64,000 nucleotides of DNA from 66-474 sp035606235 (GTDB lineage Bacteria; Pseudomonadota; Gammaproteobacteria; Xanthomonadales; Rhodanobacteraceae), in assembly GCA_035606235.1 (NCBI GenBank), contig DATNFU010000003.1:1-64000 (forward strand). The letters run 5' to 3'. Positions 6,301 through 17,462 of this stretch are shown in pieces. The notes under the pieces were generated by a model, which had not been told where the DNA came from, ran no database searches, and was given only the letters and a program-made list of their open reading frames with translations. Position 1 is the first letter of the stretch, and the number at the start of each line of letters is the position of its first letter. The position numbers were made by a program, and so were the translations under genes.

Positions 6301-9115
6301 GCACCAGGAAATAATTGTCGGGGATGCCATCAGCGCCCGGCGTGCCGTCAAAGTTGTTCTGGCTGTCCCATTCCGATTGCTGGTCAGGCTTGTTGTTGTT
6401 GTTCTGATCCTGGAAGCCGCCGTACTTGGCCGCGAACCACAGCGGGTTCTGCAGCGGCACCTGCTCCGACGGGCCGGTGGTGAGCTTGTCCACCGTCGGC
6501 GGCCCCCAGGTCGTCGCGCCGCCGATGCTGCCGAACAGCAGGCTGCCGTTCTCGTTGCCGGGCCGCAACACCGGGAAAGTGGCGCCGGAAGTCGGATTGC
6601 CGTTGCCCGCGTTGAACGCGCCGCCGGCGGTATAACCGGCCTGCATCGCATTGCCCGCGTAGGTGGCCAGCACTTCGGTGCGCACCAGCATCTGGCTTTC
6701 CTGGATATTGCCGGCGTTGCAGGAATTGGACGTGGTGCCTTCACAAATATCCGGGGTGCCATCGTTATTGCCGTCGTAGCTGCAAGCAGCGCCACGGCAG
6801 TAGCTCACCATCTCGATCATGTCCTGATCGTGGTCGTTGCCCCATTGCGAGTCTTCCCACACGATCTCGAAACTGCCTTGGGTCGCCCCGTGCGCATCCG
6901 AAGCCGAGGGCAGCCCGAACGTATGACAGGGGTTGCTGCTGGTTCCGCAAACACCCGGATTGCTCGGAGCCTGACCGCTGACGACTTTCAGCCAGTCGCT
7001 TTGGGAAAGCGTGGTGGAAGTTTGCGTGCCCAGAACCAGATTGCCGAGATAGCAACTGCGCCAGCCGGAACTTTTGCTCGTGGCGCTGCCGTTGTTGTTG
7101 GCCTGGCAGCCAGGAGTGATCGAAATGCTGTCATAAGCGCTTCCGCTGGTGCGCACCGGCACCTCGAACGTCGGCATGGTTTCCGCCAGCGCGATCGCGT
7201 AGGTCTCCACTTTGTTCTTGAATCCGGCAGGCTTGGTCAGATCCGGCCGCATGTCGCTGATCCATGCCTCGTAGGCAAGGCCCGCCATCTGATAGCCGCC
7301 CTCCAACGAGGGTGTGTCGGGGCAAATGCCGAAGGTCTGGTTGAGATCGGTAATCTCGAATGGCGAGCACACGTCCTGAAATGTCGTCGAATCCAGCGCA
7401 CCCTGGCGGCCAACCAGATATTTCAGCGGCGAGCCTGAAGTGGTCTTGGTGTCCAACCCTTCCAATTGCCCAACCAGCGTGGTGGCAGGGCCGGCTTCGA
7501 GATTCAAGTTGACGGTGGGTATCTCATCACTGTCGAACGAATCCAGACCCGTGCTGATCACCACGATGCTGCACTGCGCGCAGTAGGCGTTGCCGCCATT
7601 CTTGGGACTGCGGTAGGGATCCAGCCAGGTCGTCAGCGTCGGCAGGCCAAGCAGAGATGCGCCGCCGGTGTTGCTCTGGTCGATCATGGCCGCGGTAGGC
7701 GAATCGCCGCCCGCAGCACTCGTTCCCTTGATGTACCGCAACGCCTCCGCATACATCTCCGCAAGCGGATTACCGGAATCCTTGCATTGATATGCCGGGG
7801 TCGAACCGCCGGAACCATCCGGGTCGAGGATATGACCGTTGGCGCCGCTGACATCGCGTTGCAGGATGCCGAAGGTCGGGCAGTCGGTGGTGTAGTCCTG
7901 CCTGGTCGGATCCCACGAGGTGATCTTGAACCGGCTCAGGGTGTTGATGATGCCTTCGTCGCCAGCGGCTTGGTTGCAGAACTGGCCAGTGGTGAGGTTG
8001 ACCTCGTCCACCTTGCCGACGGTGGGCTCGTAATCACAGGCGGTGCTGCTGTTGTTGCCGGCAAACAAGCCGATGTCGCGACGCAGGATGCCGCCGTCGC
8101 GAGGCTTGGAATAACTCCCCGAGATCAGGCCGAAGCGTAACGAGCCATTCTCGCCATAGCTTTGCAAGAGCCCGGCAGGTTTGTGATGCGCAATCACCGT
8201 GCCGGTGCTGGAAGTTTCATCGTATTCGCGGCAGAAGGTCTCGAGATAAGTGGTGTTGTCGCAGACGTCCACCCGCGCGGTCAGTGTGGTCGAACCACTG
8301 TTGGAAGCGTCATCGTTGGGGTTGATGTCGGAGGAGCACTTGGTGATGTCCCCGCTGCAGAACGTACTGACCACGTCCTCGCGCCACATGCATTGCTCGC
8401 GTGCAGTGGAGGCCCATTGATAAAACGCGCCCTGGGCAACGCGTATCTGCGGCTCGCTGGTGGTGGTCGGCGAGGTGTTGCACATCGAAATCGTGCCAGA
8501 GAACGGCGTGTATTTGTTGGTGTCGCTGCCGGTGTACACCTTTGACCAGGAATGCAGATCGCTTGGAATATAGGAGCGCTCGAGTATTGTCTGGTCTGGG
8601 CTGGTGCTGTCCACCACCCGATTGCCGCCATACATCACGTAGCGCAGCACGTCGATGCGGCTCATCGACACCCAGTTCATGAAGTTGCCACTGTAAGTGG
8701 TGCCATCACACTGGTGATTCGTGGCGGAGCCGGAAACCTTGAATGCACCGGCGCCGTTTTTCCCGCTGACCGTCACCGAAGAGTCATAGGCGTAGCAAAG
8801 GGTCGGGTCGAAGTAGCCCGCGTATGCGTAATTGTTGTTGTAGGTGGTGTCCGGAACCCCGTTATTGGTGAGATCGGTGTAATCGGTGTAGGCCTTGATA
8901 TAGAGCTGCTCGTCGCGCGACATCACCAGCATCACCAGCGGCGGCACCTTGCCCGTGTTCTGCAGCGGGTACAGCGTCGGCTGGGTGTTCGGATTGGAGG
9001 TGATCGCGGCGCGGCCGATCACGGCGAACAGCAGCGGCGCGGCCAGCAGCGCCCACACGCCCGCAAGGAAAATGCTCTTGCGGGATGACTTGAACGCGAA
9101 TTTGCCGATGGACAT
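3386..9115 (-). CDS. pilY1: very long PilY1, type IV pilus tip adhesin and assembly factor
   Basis: A secreted protein of 1909 residues, clearly longer than the usual 1100-1400 of PilY1. A signal peptide (about 1-37, ending IGRAA) is followed by an N-terminal region rich in Ser, Thr, Gly and Cys. The C-terminal half carries the PilY1 beta-propeller, with the hallmark VVYVGADDGLLHAINGG near 1297-1313. Three Asp/Asn-rich loops resemble calcium sites: DGNNDGTPD near 781, DQNNNNKPD near 903 and DKNKNGVVDSGEE near 1131. PilY1 proteins cap the pilus, bind surfaces and control extension through calcium; that is family knowledge. The gene lies between pilX and pilE as usual. Many cysteines suggest disulfide stabilisation. 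Function in general is secure; the role of the extra length is unknown. Confidence 0.95.
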   Translation of the reverse strand: MSIGKFAFKSSRKSIFLAGVWALLAAPLLFAVIGRAAITSNPNTQPTLYPLQNTGKVPPLVMLVMSRDEQLYIKAYTDYTDLTNNGVPDTTYNNNYAYAGYFDPTLCYAYDSSVTVSGKNGAGAFKVSGSATNHQCDGTTYSGNFMNWVSMSRIDVLRYVMYGGNRVVDSTSPDQTILERSYIPSDLHSWSKVYTGSDTNKYTPFSGTISMCNTSPTTTSEPQIRVAQGAFYQWASTAREQCMWREDVVSTFCSGDITKCSSDINPNDDASNSGSTTLTARVDVCDNTTYLETFCREYDETSSTGTVIAHHKPAGLLQSYGENGSLRFGLISGSYSKPRDGGILRRDIGLFAGNNSSTACDYEPTVGKVDEVNLTTGQFCNQAAGDEGIINTLSRFKITSWDPTRQDYTTDCPTFGILQRDVSGANGHILDPDGSGGSTPAYQCKDSGNPLAEMYAEALRYIKGTSAAGGDSPTAAMIDQSNTGGASLLGLPTLTTWLDPYRSPKNGGNAYCAQCSIVVISTGLDSFDSDEIPTVNLNLEAGPATTLVGQLEGLDTKTTSGSPLKYLVGRQGALDSTTFQDVCSPFEITDLNQTFGICPDTPSLEGGYQMAGLAYEAWISDMRPDLTKPAGFKNKVETYAIALAETMPTFEVPVRTSGSAYDSISITPGCQANNNGSATSKSSGWRSCYLGNLVLGTQTSTTLSQSDWLKVVSGQAPSNPGVCGTSSNPCHTFGLPSASDAHGATQGSFEIVWEDSQWGNDHDQDMIEMVSYCRGAACSYDGNNDGTPDICEGTTSNSCNAGNIQESQMLVRTEVLATYAGNAMQAGYTAGGAFNAGNGNPTSGATFPVLRPGNENGSLLFGSIGGATTWGPPTVDKLTTGPSEQVPLQNPLWFAAKYGGFQDQNNNNKPDQQSEWDSQNNFDGTPGADGIPDNYFLVRNPTQLLNSLTRTFNAILQRAGSGTAAAVVANNINGIGVAYRATYQSALSDTKTPPRTVAWTGSLDTLWVDAFGLLRENGSVASPASCSSGCSLSDYTTDPIAVFITDPSTNQPEFQECVPTDPTTFDPRAFNPADTSTVTCNTYPLAKLPTVWNAESQLWSGPTSTYAAGLATQRSYTSNANTGRCILTWIDKNKNGVVDSGEEANFVWSGTTSGTTSSLCGTGPSGIAGFSGAATTTKVNGKNTTVVSGNYGFLNSGDFSGAGDPTEAKNIVNWIRGVEVSGMRGRTLSFDCTSLNLAGCNSPGAPAQGADITMRLGDIVDSTPLVVGGPVEAFDQIYGDRTYATFRSYYRDRRQVVYVGADDGLLHAINGGFYDAAHHAIDLQGPTGSYASNATAHPVGSEIWAYAPGNLLAHLRWLTSTGYTHVFYVDGTPRATDAKVFNDDGDCSKFSGTGMCHPFGWGTVLVVPFRLGGGDIKVPVAIDPTKNWDPTGAQCDGTTTTNCTWKESFSAYVVLDITDPEKPPVVLAELTPASTMGGTASANGGSTSNALGAQSYTTSEPAFAVLRNPTSSSPSQFMLFIGSGPTSVAQDKVTSSAALRVYAYDLAALACQAGDGGSGCTSSGAAAGTFDFSNAGAVAQGKNSFAGDLIASDYNLNELSEALYFGSVRDDQTSNPREYTGSLWKLKIGETPLSCTSSGCNWTPELMYDAKLPITIEPSLGLNSRFAPEVYVGTGRLFDTNDLQTVGQQQILGMIDPDLLPSGDPQNDFALPLGSGDLLDVTNIGVCVAQVTGTCDTVGNLVNGPSGITTFSALQQLFSTSKANGGKAGFLLKLNAGTSTPAERVISAQALLGGILITNAYTPGTDTCTSLGAGREFATDYETGTANPDATSTNSAFGAASDGTGNTSVGLGPGLPSAPSLHAGAGDQSNSKTITACTQTSTGAILCLKVASLFSVTGGEISWREPLDQ

Positions 9116-9147
9116 AGGATTCTCGTTGCGCTTCTTGCGCTATCCGA

Positions 9148-9849
9148 TCAATTGAAAATGCCGTATTGCGCGATGGTGACCGCGCGACCATTGCTGCCAT
9201 CGGAGGGAGACAGTCCGATGCTTTGCACCTGGAACATCTGCATGACCGAACCTCCGCCATGCCCCAATCCCTGGTATCTCGCACTCATCGCATTGTTGTT
9301 GCCCGGAAGATTCAACGTGGAATCGGGAATCACCGAAATTGCGGCGGCGATCTTGCCGAGGCCACTTGGATTGTTCTGGGTAAGGGTGAGGTCGGTTACC
9401 CAACTCGAAGGCGCGTACGGTGCCTCACCCACATCGAGTGAGCCGGTAATCTGCTTGAGCGCCGTGGGCGCGGCCTTGATCGCGGTCTCGAACGTATTCA
9501 CCAGCGGGCAATTGGCCGAGCTGACCGGGAGGCTTGCCTTGGGGCAAACCGTGCTCCAGTCGAAATCATTGTCCGGCGCGCTGCCGCCCCAACTTACCGG
9601 CCAGCCGCTGTTCAACAGATTCGCGGCGAGGAATGGCCCCATGATGCCGCGCATCGAATCCGACATCTGGAACGCTTCCTCGTGGCGCGCGACATTGGTG
9701 GCCATGCGCATTTCCAGGAAGGTGCTCTGCATCGCGATCACCGCCACCAGCGACAGCACGACCAGAAACACCATGCCGACGAACAGCGCGATGCCACGCT
9801 GACGCGAAGGCGCGGGAACGGGACGACAGCGGGTCAGCAAGGTTTGCAT
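9148..9849 (-). CDS. pilX: minor pilin PilX
   Basis: A protein of 233 residues. The prepilin leader ends SRQRG and the mature helix reads IALFVGMVFLVVLSLVAV, lacking Glu at +5. Absence of Glu-5 is normal for PilX, which resembles GspK-type tip pseudopilins. The following FLEMRMATNVARHEEAFQ is typical of PilX N-terminal helices. The gene starts one base after the pilW stop and is followed after 32 bases by pilY1. Family knowledge places PilX in the tip complex that docks PilY1. Confidence 0.9.
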   Translation of the reverse strand: MQTLLTRCRPVPAPSRQRGIALFVGMVFLVVLSLVAVIAMQSTFLEMRMATNVARHEEAFQMSDSMRGIMGPFLAANLLNSGWPVSWGGSAPDNDFDWSTVCPKASLPVSSANCPLVNTFETAIKAAPTALKQITGSLDVGEAPYAPSSWVTDLTLTQNNPSGLGKIAAAISVIPDSTLNLPGNNNAMSARYQGLGHGGGSVMQMFQVQSIGLSPSDGSNGRAVTIAQYGIFN

Positions 9850-9850
9850 G

Positions 9851-11017
9851 TCAGATCTGCCGGATGAGGTTGCGCAGTTGCACCACAGCGTTCATCTGCG
9901 CACGAGTGTATTGCTGGGGTTTGTCGCCAAGCGACGTGCTCGTATTGAAGCCTGTACAGCCGCTCACGATTTGTGCGGTGCCGTCTGCGGCGATGCTGTA
10001 TTCGCAGTCGCTCGAGAGCCGCAGCGGATATTTCACATTGGTGACATCCGTGGTTTGGCTGTCAAACGGGTGCGGGAGCGCGGTATCGCGCGTCTGCGAG
10101 CGCAGCACATAACCGATCCGCACCGCGATCACGTTGGCCCAGTCACCGGCCGCCATTCCATTGGCGTCCCTGTACTGCACCGGCGTCGGACTCTTGTTTG
10201 GATCGGCCGGGTTGCGCAGACCATATTCGAACTGCAACTGCTCCACGCCCTCCACCACCGGCTCATTGATCAAGGTGCCGGTGCTGTCCAGCCGCATCCT
10301 CATTAGCGTGGGAATCGGATGACCCCCGTCGGACGCTGCGCTGCAATCGGTGGCGCTACCAAGATCGCTGCACGGCCGCAGGTAATACATCTCGATCGCA
10401 TAGGGGTAGATGTAGGAACCCTGCTGCGGAGCGCCGGCGGCATCCGTGAACGGTAACTGCTTGAGGTAATTGCCGGCGAACAGCACGCCGTAGGTGCCGG
10501 CGCGAGCTTCCAGATAGATCTGCTTGGAGTTCAAGGTCGGCACGGTGGTTGCCGACCACGGCACAGCGTCGGCATCGGCATAGCGCACGACCAGCACATC
10601 GCTTCCACCGACATAATTGGCGGCATCCACGCAATCCTTGACCGGGAATCCGGTGCCGCTGGAAGTGCCGTCATAACCAAATACAGCATCTTTGGCGTCC
10701 AACGCCCAGGCTTGATTGCAACTGCCACTTGTTCCGCCGACGGCTGGCGTGCCAATGATCTGGTTTGCGTGGACACCACTCCAGTAGCTGGCCTGGCGCA
10801 GCGACCAGCCGATGCGGTCCATGGCGAAACGCATGTTCTCCTGGTTGTAATTGTTGGCTTCTTGCAAGTGGTACGCCTGACGGTTGGCCATCAACACGTT
10901 GATTAGTCCAGCCACGACCAGCGCGCCGAGCACGACCGCAATCATCATCTCGATGAGCGAAAAACCTGCGCTGCTCACGCGCGGTCTGGGCGAAACACGG
11001 CTCACAATGGAAATCAT
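9851..11017 (-). CDS. pilW: minor pilin PilW
   Basis: A minor pilin of 388 residues with leader MISIVSRVSPRPRVSSAG and mature FSLIEMMIAVVLGALVVAG (Glu +5), followed by LINVLMANRQAYHLQE, characteristic of PilW. The C-terminal domain is large with several cysteines. The ATG at 11017 overlaps the pilV stop as ATGA, which decides this start over the longer open frame. PilW belongs to the PilV/W/X tip assembly that primes the pilus and presents PilY1. Confidence 0.92.
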   Translation of the reverse strand: MISIVSRVSPRPRVSSAGFSLIEMMIAVVLGALVVAGLINVLMANRQAYHLQEANNYNQENMRFAMDRIGWSLRQASYWSGVHANQIIGTPAVGGTSGSCNQAWALDAKDAVFGYDGTSSGTGFPVKDCVDAANYVGGSDVLVVRYADADAVPWSATTVPTLNSKQIYLEARAGTYGVLFAGNYLKQLPFTDAAGAPQQGSYIYPYAIEMYYLRPCSDLGSATDCSAASDGGHPIPTLMRMRLDSTGTLINEPVVEGVEQLQFEYGLRNPADPNKSPTPVQYRDANGMAAGDWANVIAVRIGYVLRSQTRDTALPHPFDSQTTDVTNVKYPLRLSSDCEYSIAADGTAQIVSGCTGFNTSTSLGDKPQQYTRAQMNAVVQLRNLIRQI

Positions 11018-11508
11018 CCGCCGGCCCTCGGGACAAACACGAAACTGTCGGATTCGTTGCCGCTGCCGATGACGCCCAGGCCGCCCCACTGCACGGTAAT
11101 CGTGTAGGTACCATCGCCATTGCTGAGCACCTGCCCCATGGCAGCCGATGTGCTCCCGGTCACCGGCATCGCGGCGGACATCTGATTCAACCAGGCGTTC
11201 AAATCATTGTTGGCGACCTGCGCGGACGTGCATGCAGACGACGAGCAATCGGTATAAGTGGGCGGCGTGCCGCCCGTCCAGACATAATCGCCGTCACTAA
11301 CGCCCTGCGGATTGGCCTGCATGCGATCGGCCAGGCTGCGCGCCTGCAGGACGGCAACGCTGCGCGCGCCGGAATCCTTGGTGAAGGTCGCGCCGCGCAA
11401 TTGCATCAGCGCAAGGCCGAGCAGGCCGAGGCTGAAAATAACGATCGCGACCAGCACCTCGATCATGGATACGCCGCGCGCGGCGCGCGGCGAAACGAAA
11501 CCGATCAT
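11014..11508 (-). CDS. pilV: minor pilin PilV
   Basis: A minor pilin of 164 residues and the first gene of the operon. The leader MIGFVSPRAARG precedes mature VSMIEVLVAIVIFSLGLLGL with Glu at +5; the following ALMQLRGATFTKDS is usual for PilV. The ATG at 11508 is preceded by GGGGAGT at good spacing, which favours it over upstream starts. It overlaps pilW by four bases. The operon promoter should lie between here and the tRNA-Thr gene, but I could not identify boxes with confidence. Confidence 0.9.
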   Translation of the reverse strand: MIGFVSPRAARGVSMIEVLVAIVIFSLGLLGLALMQLRGATFTKDSGARSVAVLQARSLADRMQANPQGVSDGDYVWTGGTPPTYTDCSSSACTSAQVANNDLNAWLNQMSAAMPVTGSTSAAMGQVLSNGDGTYTITVQWGGLGVIGSGNESDSFVFVPRAGG

Positions 11509-11675
11509 GTTCAATGACTCCCCAGCGCCCATGCTCTCGCACCCTGTTGACGCAAGGTGCAGCATCGCTCCGCCGGAGGCAACCGCCAAGCACGAGGCGA
11601 CGAGTGGTCGGGAGTGGCCGATGAGCGGCAGCCTGGTCGAACTTTCCCGGAGGCGCCGACAGCCGGCATGCCCGT

Positions 11676-11704
11676 TTGCGCGGAATCGGCGCGGCCTCTA
11701 AACT
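11676..11704 (+). promoter_or_regulatory. putative promoter of tRNA-Thr
   Basis: TTGCGC (11676-11681) and TAAACT (11699-11704) are 17 bases apart and the mature tRNA begins 12 bases later. Confidence 0.5.
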
Positions 11705-11716
11705 TGCGGGCTGCGT

Positions 11717-11789
<73 letters not shown>

Positions 11790-11810
11790 TCACGAACCCG
11801 TGGCCCGTTC

Positions 11811-11918
11811 TTGCATGGCGCCCGCTGCGGTCGGCAGCCATGCCTCACCTGGGCCCTTGCGCGATGCCATTCAAGGCGTCGCATGAACGCGGACTTCCGC
11901 CTGCAAGCGCTCCTACAA
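11811..11918. repeat. interspersed repeat, family with end CCTGCAAGC...CTCCTACAA
   Basis: Contains GCCATGCCTCACC, GCGATGCCATTCAAGGC and the end CCTGCAAGCGCTCCTACAA. Related copies lie near 26121-26268 and 62436-62602. The right end overlaps the last codons and stop of ispH. REP-like or miniature mobile sequence; no coding content. Confidence 0.55.
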
Positions 11919-12866
11919 ATGCGGCTTCATATCCGCACGCAATTCCCTCGGCAGCGCGAACGTGACGTCCTCGGGTTCGCCATGCAATTCGCGAACCGAC
12001 ACCGCGCCCAGAGTGCGCAGATGCGCGATCACTTCGCGCACGAGTTGTTCGGGCGCGGAGGCGCCTGCGGTGACGCCGATTTTCCGGATGTCTTGCAACC
12101 AGGCGCTGTCGATGCTGGCGGGGCCGTCGATCAGGAAGGCGCGCACGCCCTGCTTTTCGGCCAGTTCGCGCAGGCGATTGGAATTGGAGCTGTTGCGCGA
12201 GCCGACCACCAGCACCAGGTCGGATTCATTCGCGAGGTCGCGTACCGCATCCTGGCGATTCTGCGTCGCGTAGCAGATGTCGTCCTTGCGCGGACCCTCG
12301 ATCGCCGGAAATTTCTCCTTCAATGCGGAGATGATGGCTTTCGTGTCATCCACCGACAGCGTCGTTTGCGTGACATAGGCCAGCGCGTCGGGTCGTGCGA
12401 CTTTCAATGCCGCAACATCCTCCAGTCTTTCGATCAAGTGGATCGCGCCCATATTGCGCGCCTCCCATTGACCCATCGTCCCCTCCACTTCCGGATGGCC
12501 GGCGTGGCCGATCAGCACCACGTCGCGGCCTTGGCGGCCGTGTCGGGCGACTTCCATATGCACTTTCGTGACCAGCGGGCAGGTCGCGTCGAACACCTTC
12601 AACCCGCGTTGCGCGGCTTCCTCGCGCACGGCCTGGGAGACGCCATGCGCGCTGAAGATCACCGTGGCGCCATCGGGCACTTCGGAAAGCTCGTCCACGA
12701 ACACCGCGCCCTTGCGCTTGAGATCCTCGACCACGTAGCGGTTGTGCACGACCTCATGGCGTACGTGGATCGGTGCGCCGTAGCTTTCCAGCGCGCGCTC
12801 CACGATCGCAATGGCGCGATCGACGCCGGCGCAGAACCCGCGCGGGTTGGCGAGGATGATTTCCAT
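11913..12866 (-). CDS. ispH: 4-hydroxy-3-methylbut-2-enyl diphosphate reductase IspH
   Basis: The last enzyme of the non-mevalonate isoprenoid pathway, which reduces HMBPP to IPP and DMAPP with a [4Fe-4S] cluster. The protein has 317 residues, the usual length. The motif ANPRGFCAGVDRAI holds the first cluster Cys (12) and DATCPLVTKVH the second; the later SRNSSNSNRL substrate loop is also present. It lies three bases after lspA in the ileS-lspA-ispH order common in proteobacteria. The stop codon falls inside an interspersed repeat, so the last residues may be altered. Confidence 0.97.
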   Translation of the reverse strand: MEIILANPRGFCAGVDRAIAIVERALESYGAPIHVRHEVVHNRYVVEDLKRKGAVFVDELSEVPDGATVIFSAHGVSQAVREEAAQRGLKVFDATCPLVTKVHMEVARHGRQGRDVVLIGHAGHPEVEGTMGQWEARNMGAIHLIERLEDVAALKVARPDALAYVTQTTLSVDDTKAIISALKEKFPAIEGPRKDDICYATQNRQDAVRDLANESDLVLVVGSRNSSNSNRLRELAEKQGVRAFLIDGPASIDSAWLQDIRKIGVTAGASAPEQLVREVIAHLRTLGAVSVRELHGEPEDVTFALPRELRADMKPHL

Positions 12867-12869
12867 GCC

Positions 12870-13366
12870 TCAATTATCCCGCCGCGGGTTGTGCACGAAC
12901 AGCCCGAACGCAATCAACGCAATCGCGCCGACGCAGATCGCCGAATCCGCCACATTGAACGCCGGCCACGACCAGCGCTGCCAATAAACCTGGATGAAAT
13001 CGGTAACCTGTCCGCGCACGACGCGGTCAATCAGGTTGCCGATCGCGCCGCCCACGATCAGCGCCAGCGGCAGCGCGGTGCGCCACTCGCCGCGCGGCGT
13101 GCGTGCGATCCACACGATCAACGCGATGCACACGATCACCGCCAGCGCCCCGAACAGCCACACCTGCCAGCCGGAGCCGCCGGCCAGGAATGAGAACGCG
13201 GCGCCCGTGTTGAAGGCAAGCGTCCAGTTCAGAACGTGCGGGATCACTGCCTGCGGCAGGTATGGCGTGAGCTTTTGCAGTACCAGCCACTTGGTCCACT
13301 GGTCGAGCGCGATGATCGCAGCGGAGACCAGAAGCCACGGCAGCGCGTTGCGGCTTGGGATGCGCA

Positions 13367-13367
<1 letters not shown>
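12870..13367 (-). CDS. lspA: lipoprotein signal peptidase LspA
   Basis: Membrane aspartic protease of 165 residues that removes the signal peptide of prolipoproteins in the inner membrane. Four hydrophobic segments are visible. Catalytic Asp residues lie in GNLIDRVVRGQVTDF and FNVADSAI, the conserved signatures. The ATG at 13367 overlaps the ileS stop as ATGA, which sets the start. Its substrates should include the BamC lipoprotein encoded at 44532-45155. Confidence 0.97.
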
Positions 13368-16306
<2,939 letters not shown>

Positions 16307-16322
16307 TGAACAGAGTTGCTGG

Positions 16323-16343
16323 TTGTCAGTTGTCAGTTGTTAG
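16323..16343. repeat. seven-base microsatellite TTGTCAG x3
   Basis: Three tandem heptamers (TTGTCAG, TTGTCAG, TTGTTAG) lie between ribF and ileS, in the ileS leader. Too short to assign a role. Confidence 0.5.
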
Positions 16344-16378
16344 TGTCGGATAGATGTCGGAACGCCCGAATCATCTTG

Positions 16379-16487
16379 TCGTCATTCCGGGGCCGTTCGC
16401 GGCTTCATCGCAAACGGAACCCGGAACCATCCTGATCTTTATCGGATGCAACAAAAGCGAATGGATCCCGGCTTTCGCCGGGATCAC
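16379..16487. repeat. interspersed palindromic repeat (ATTCCGG family), overlapping the ribF 3' end
   Basis: Begins GTCATTCCGGGG and ends with the inverted repeat GGATCCCGGC-tttc-GCCGGGATC. Members of this family also occur near 20694, 25454, 27818, 28787, 32427, 34371, 39377 and 41770. Here the repeat supplies the last codons and stop of ribF. Confidence 0.7.
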
Positions 16488-17439
16488 GAACGTGAAACGT
16501 CTCGGCAAATGCGGCCGCATGGAGCAACGCTCTTGCCTGCGCGGCATCCCGATCCATCTGCGCCTGCAATGCATCCAGGTCGGCAAAGGTTTGCTCGTCG
16601 CGCAACTTGGCGACGAATTCCACATCCAGCCGCTTGCCATAAAGATCGCCGTCGAACTCGAATAGATGCGCTTCCAACAACGGCTCGCGTCCGTCGAACA
16701 TCGGGCGCACGCCGAGGCTGGCCACGCCCGGCAGCGGCCGCGAATCCGCGCCATGCACCCTGATCGCAAAAATGCCTTGCACCGGCGAGACGCGCCGGCC
16801 CAGACGGATATTCGCGGTCGGATAGCCCAGTTGATGGCCCACCCGGTTGCCGCGTACCACCCGTCCGCCGATGGTAAACGGGCGCCCGAGCAGGCGCGCG
16901 GCCTGCGCGAAATTGCCTGCGCCCAGCAACTCGCGAATGCGCGATGCGGACGCGCGCTCGCCTTCCGCGTCGACCGTCGCCAAGGTACGCACGTCGAAGC
17001 CGAATTGTGCTCCCAGTGTTTTCAGCAACGCGACATCCCCCGCGCGGCGATGACCGAAACGAAAATCCGCACCGACCCATACCTCGCGAGCATTCATGCG
17101 CTGCATCAACACCTCGCGCACAAAATCCTCGGCACCCATCGCGGCAAGTTTCGCATTGAAGCGCAGCAACAAGACCCGTTCGACACCGGCGTCGCCAAAG
17201 CCCCGCAATTTTTCGCGCAACGAGGACAAACGCGGCAGCGGCACCCTCGAAAAGAAAGCGCGCGGCAAGGGCTCGAAACTCACCACCGCGCAGGTCAACC
17301 CGCGCGCGGCGGCGCGCTCGCGTACGCGCGCCAGCAGCGCGGCATGGCCGCGATGCAGTCCATCAAAGGCGCCCACGGCCAGCACGCTGCCGACCGGAGC
17401 CAGGCACGGCCCCGCGGCATCCCGGAAGACCTTCATCAT
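16405..17439 (-). CDS. ribF: bifunctional riboflavin kinase/FAD synthetase
   Basis: Converts riboflavin to FMN and FMN to FAD. The protein has 344 residues. The N-terminal FAD synthetase nucleotidyltransferase domain contains VGAFDGLHRGHAALL, and the C-terminal kinase domain contains NRVGHQLGYPTANIRL. The last about 28 residues (from VRDPGESRDPF) are encoded by an intergenic-type repeat and resemble nothing in RibF; without them the length is the usual 310-320. Two adjacent ATGs (17439, 17436) are possible starts. The murJ stop is 23 bases upstream and ileS lies downstream. Confidence 0.95.
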   Translation of the reverse strand: MMKVFRDAAGPCLAPVGSVLAVGAFDGLHRGHAALLARVRERAAARGLTCAVVSFEPLPRAFFSRVPLPRLSSLREKLRGFGDAGVERVLLLRFNAKLAAMGAEDFVREVLMQRMNAREVWVGADFRFGHRRAGDVALLKTLGAQFGFDVRTLATVDAEGERASASRIRELLGAGNFAQAARLLGRPFTIGGRVVRGNRVGHQLGYPTANIRLGRRVSPVQGIFAIRVHGADSRPLPGVASLGVRPMFDGREPLLEAHLFEFDGDLYGKRLDVEFVAKLRDEQTFADLDALQAQMDRDAAQARALLHAAAFAETFHVRDPGESRDPFAFVASDKDQDGSGFRLR

Positions 17440-17462
17440 GATGGAAGTATAGCGGTCGAAGC

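Noticed and set aside
4568..7438. Plus-strand open frame of 956 codons opposite pilY1
   Set aside because: Low-complexity Arg/Ala/Gly translation with no family motifs, antisense to a clear PilY1. A shadow frame of high-GC DNA.
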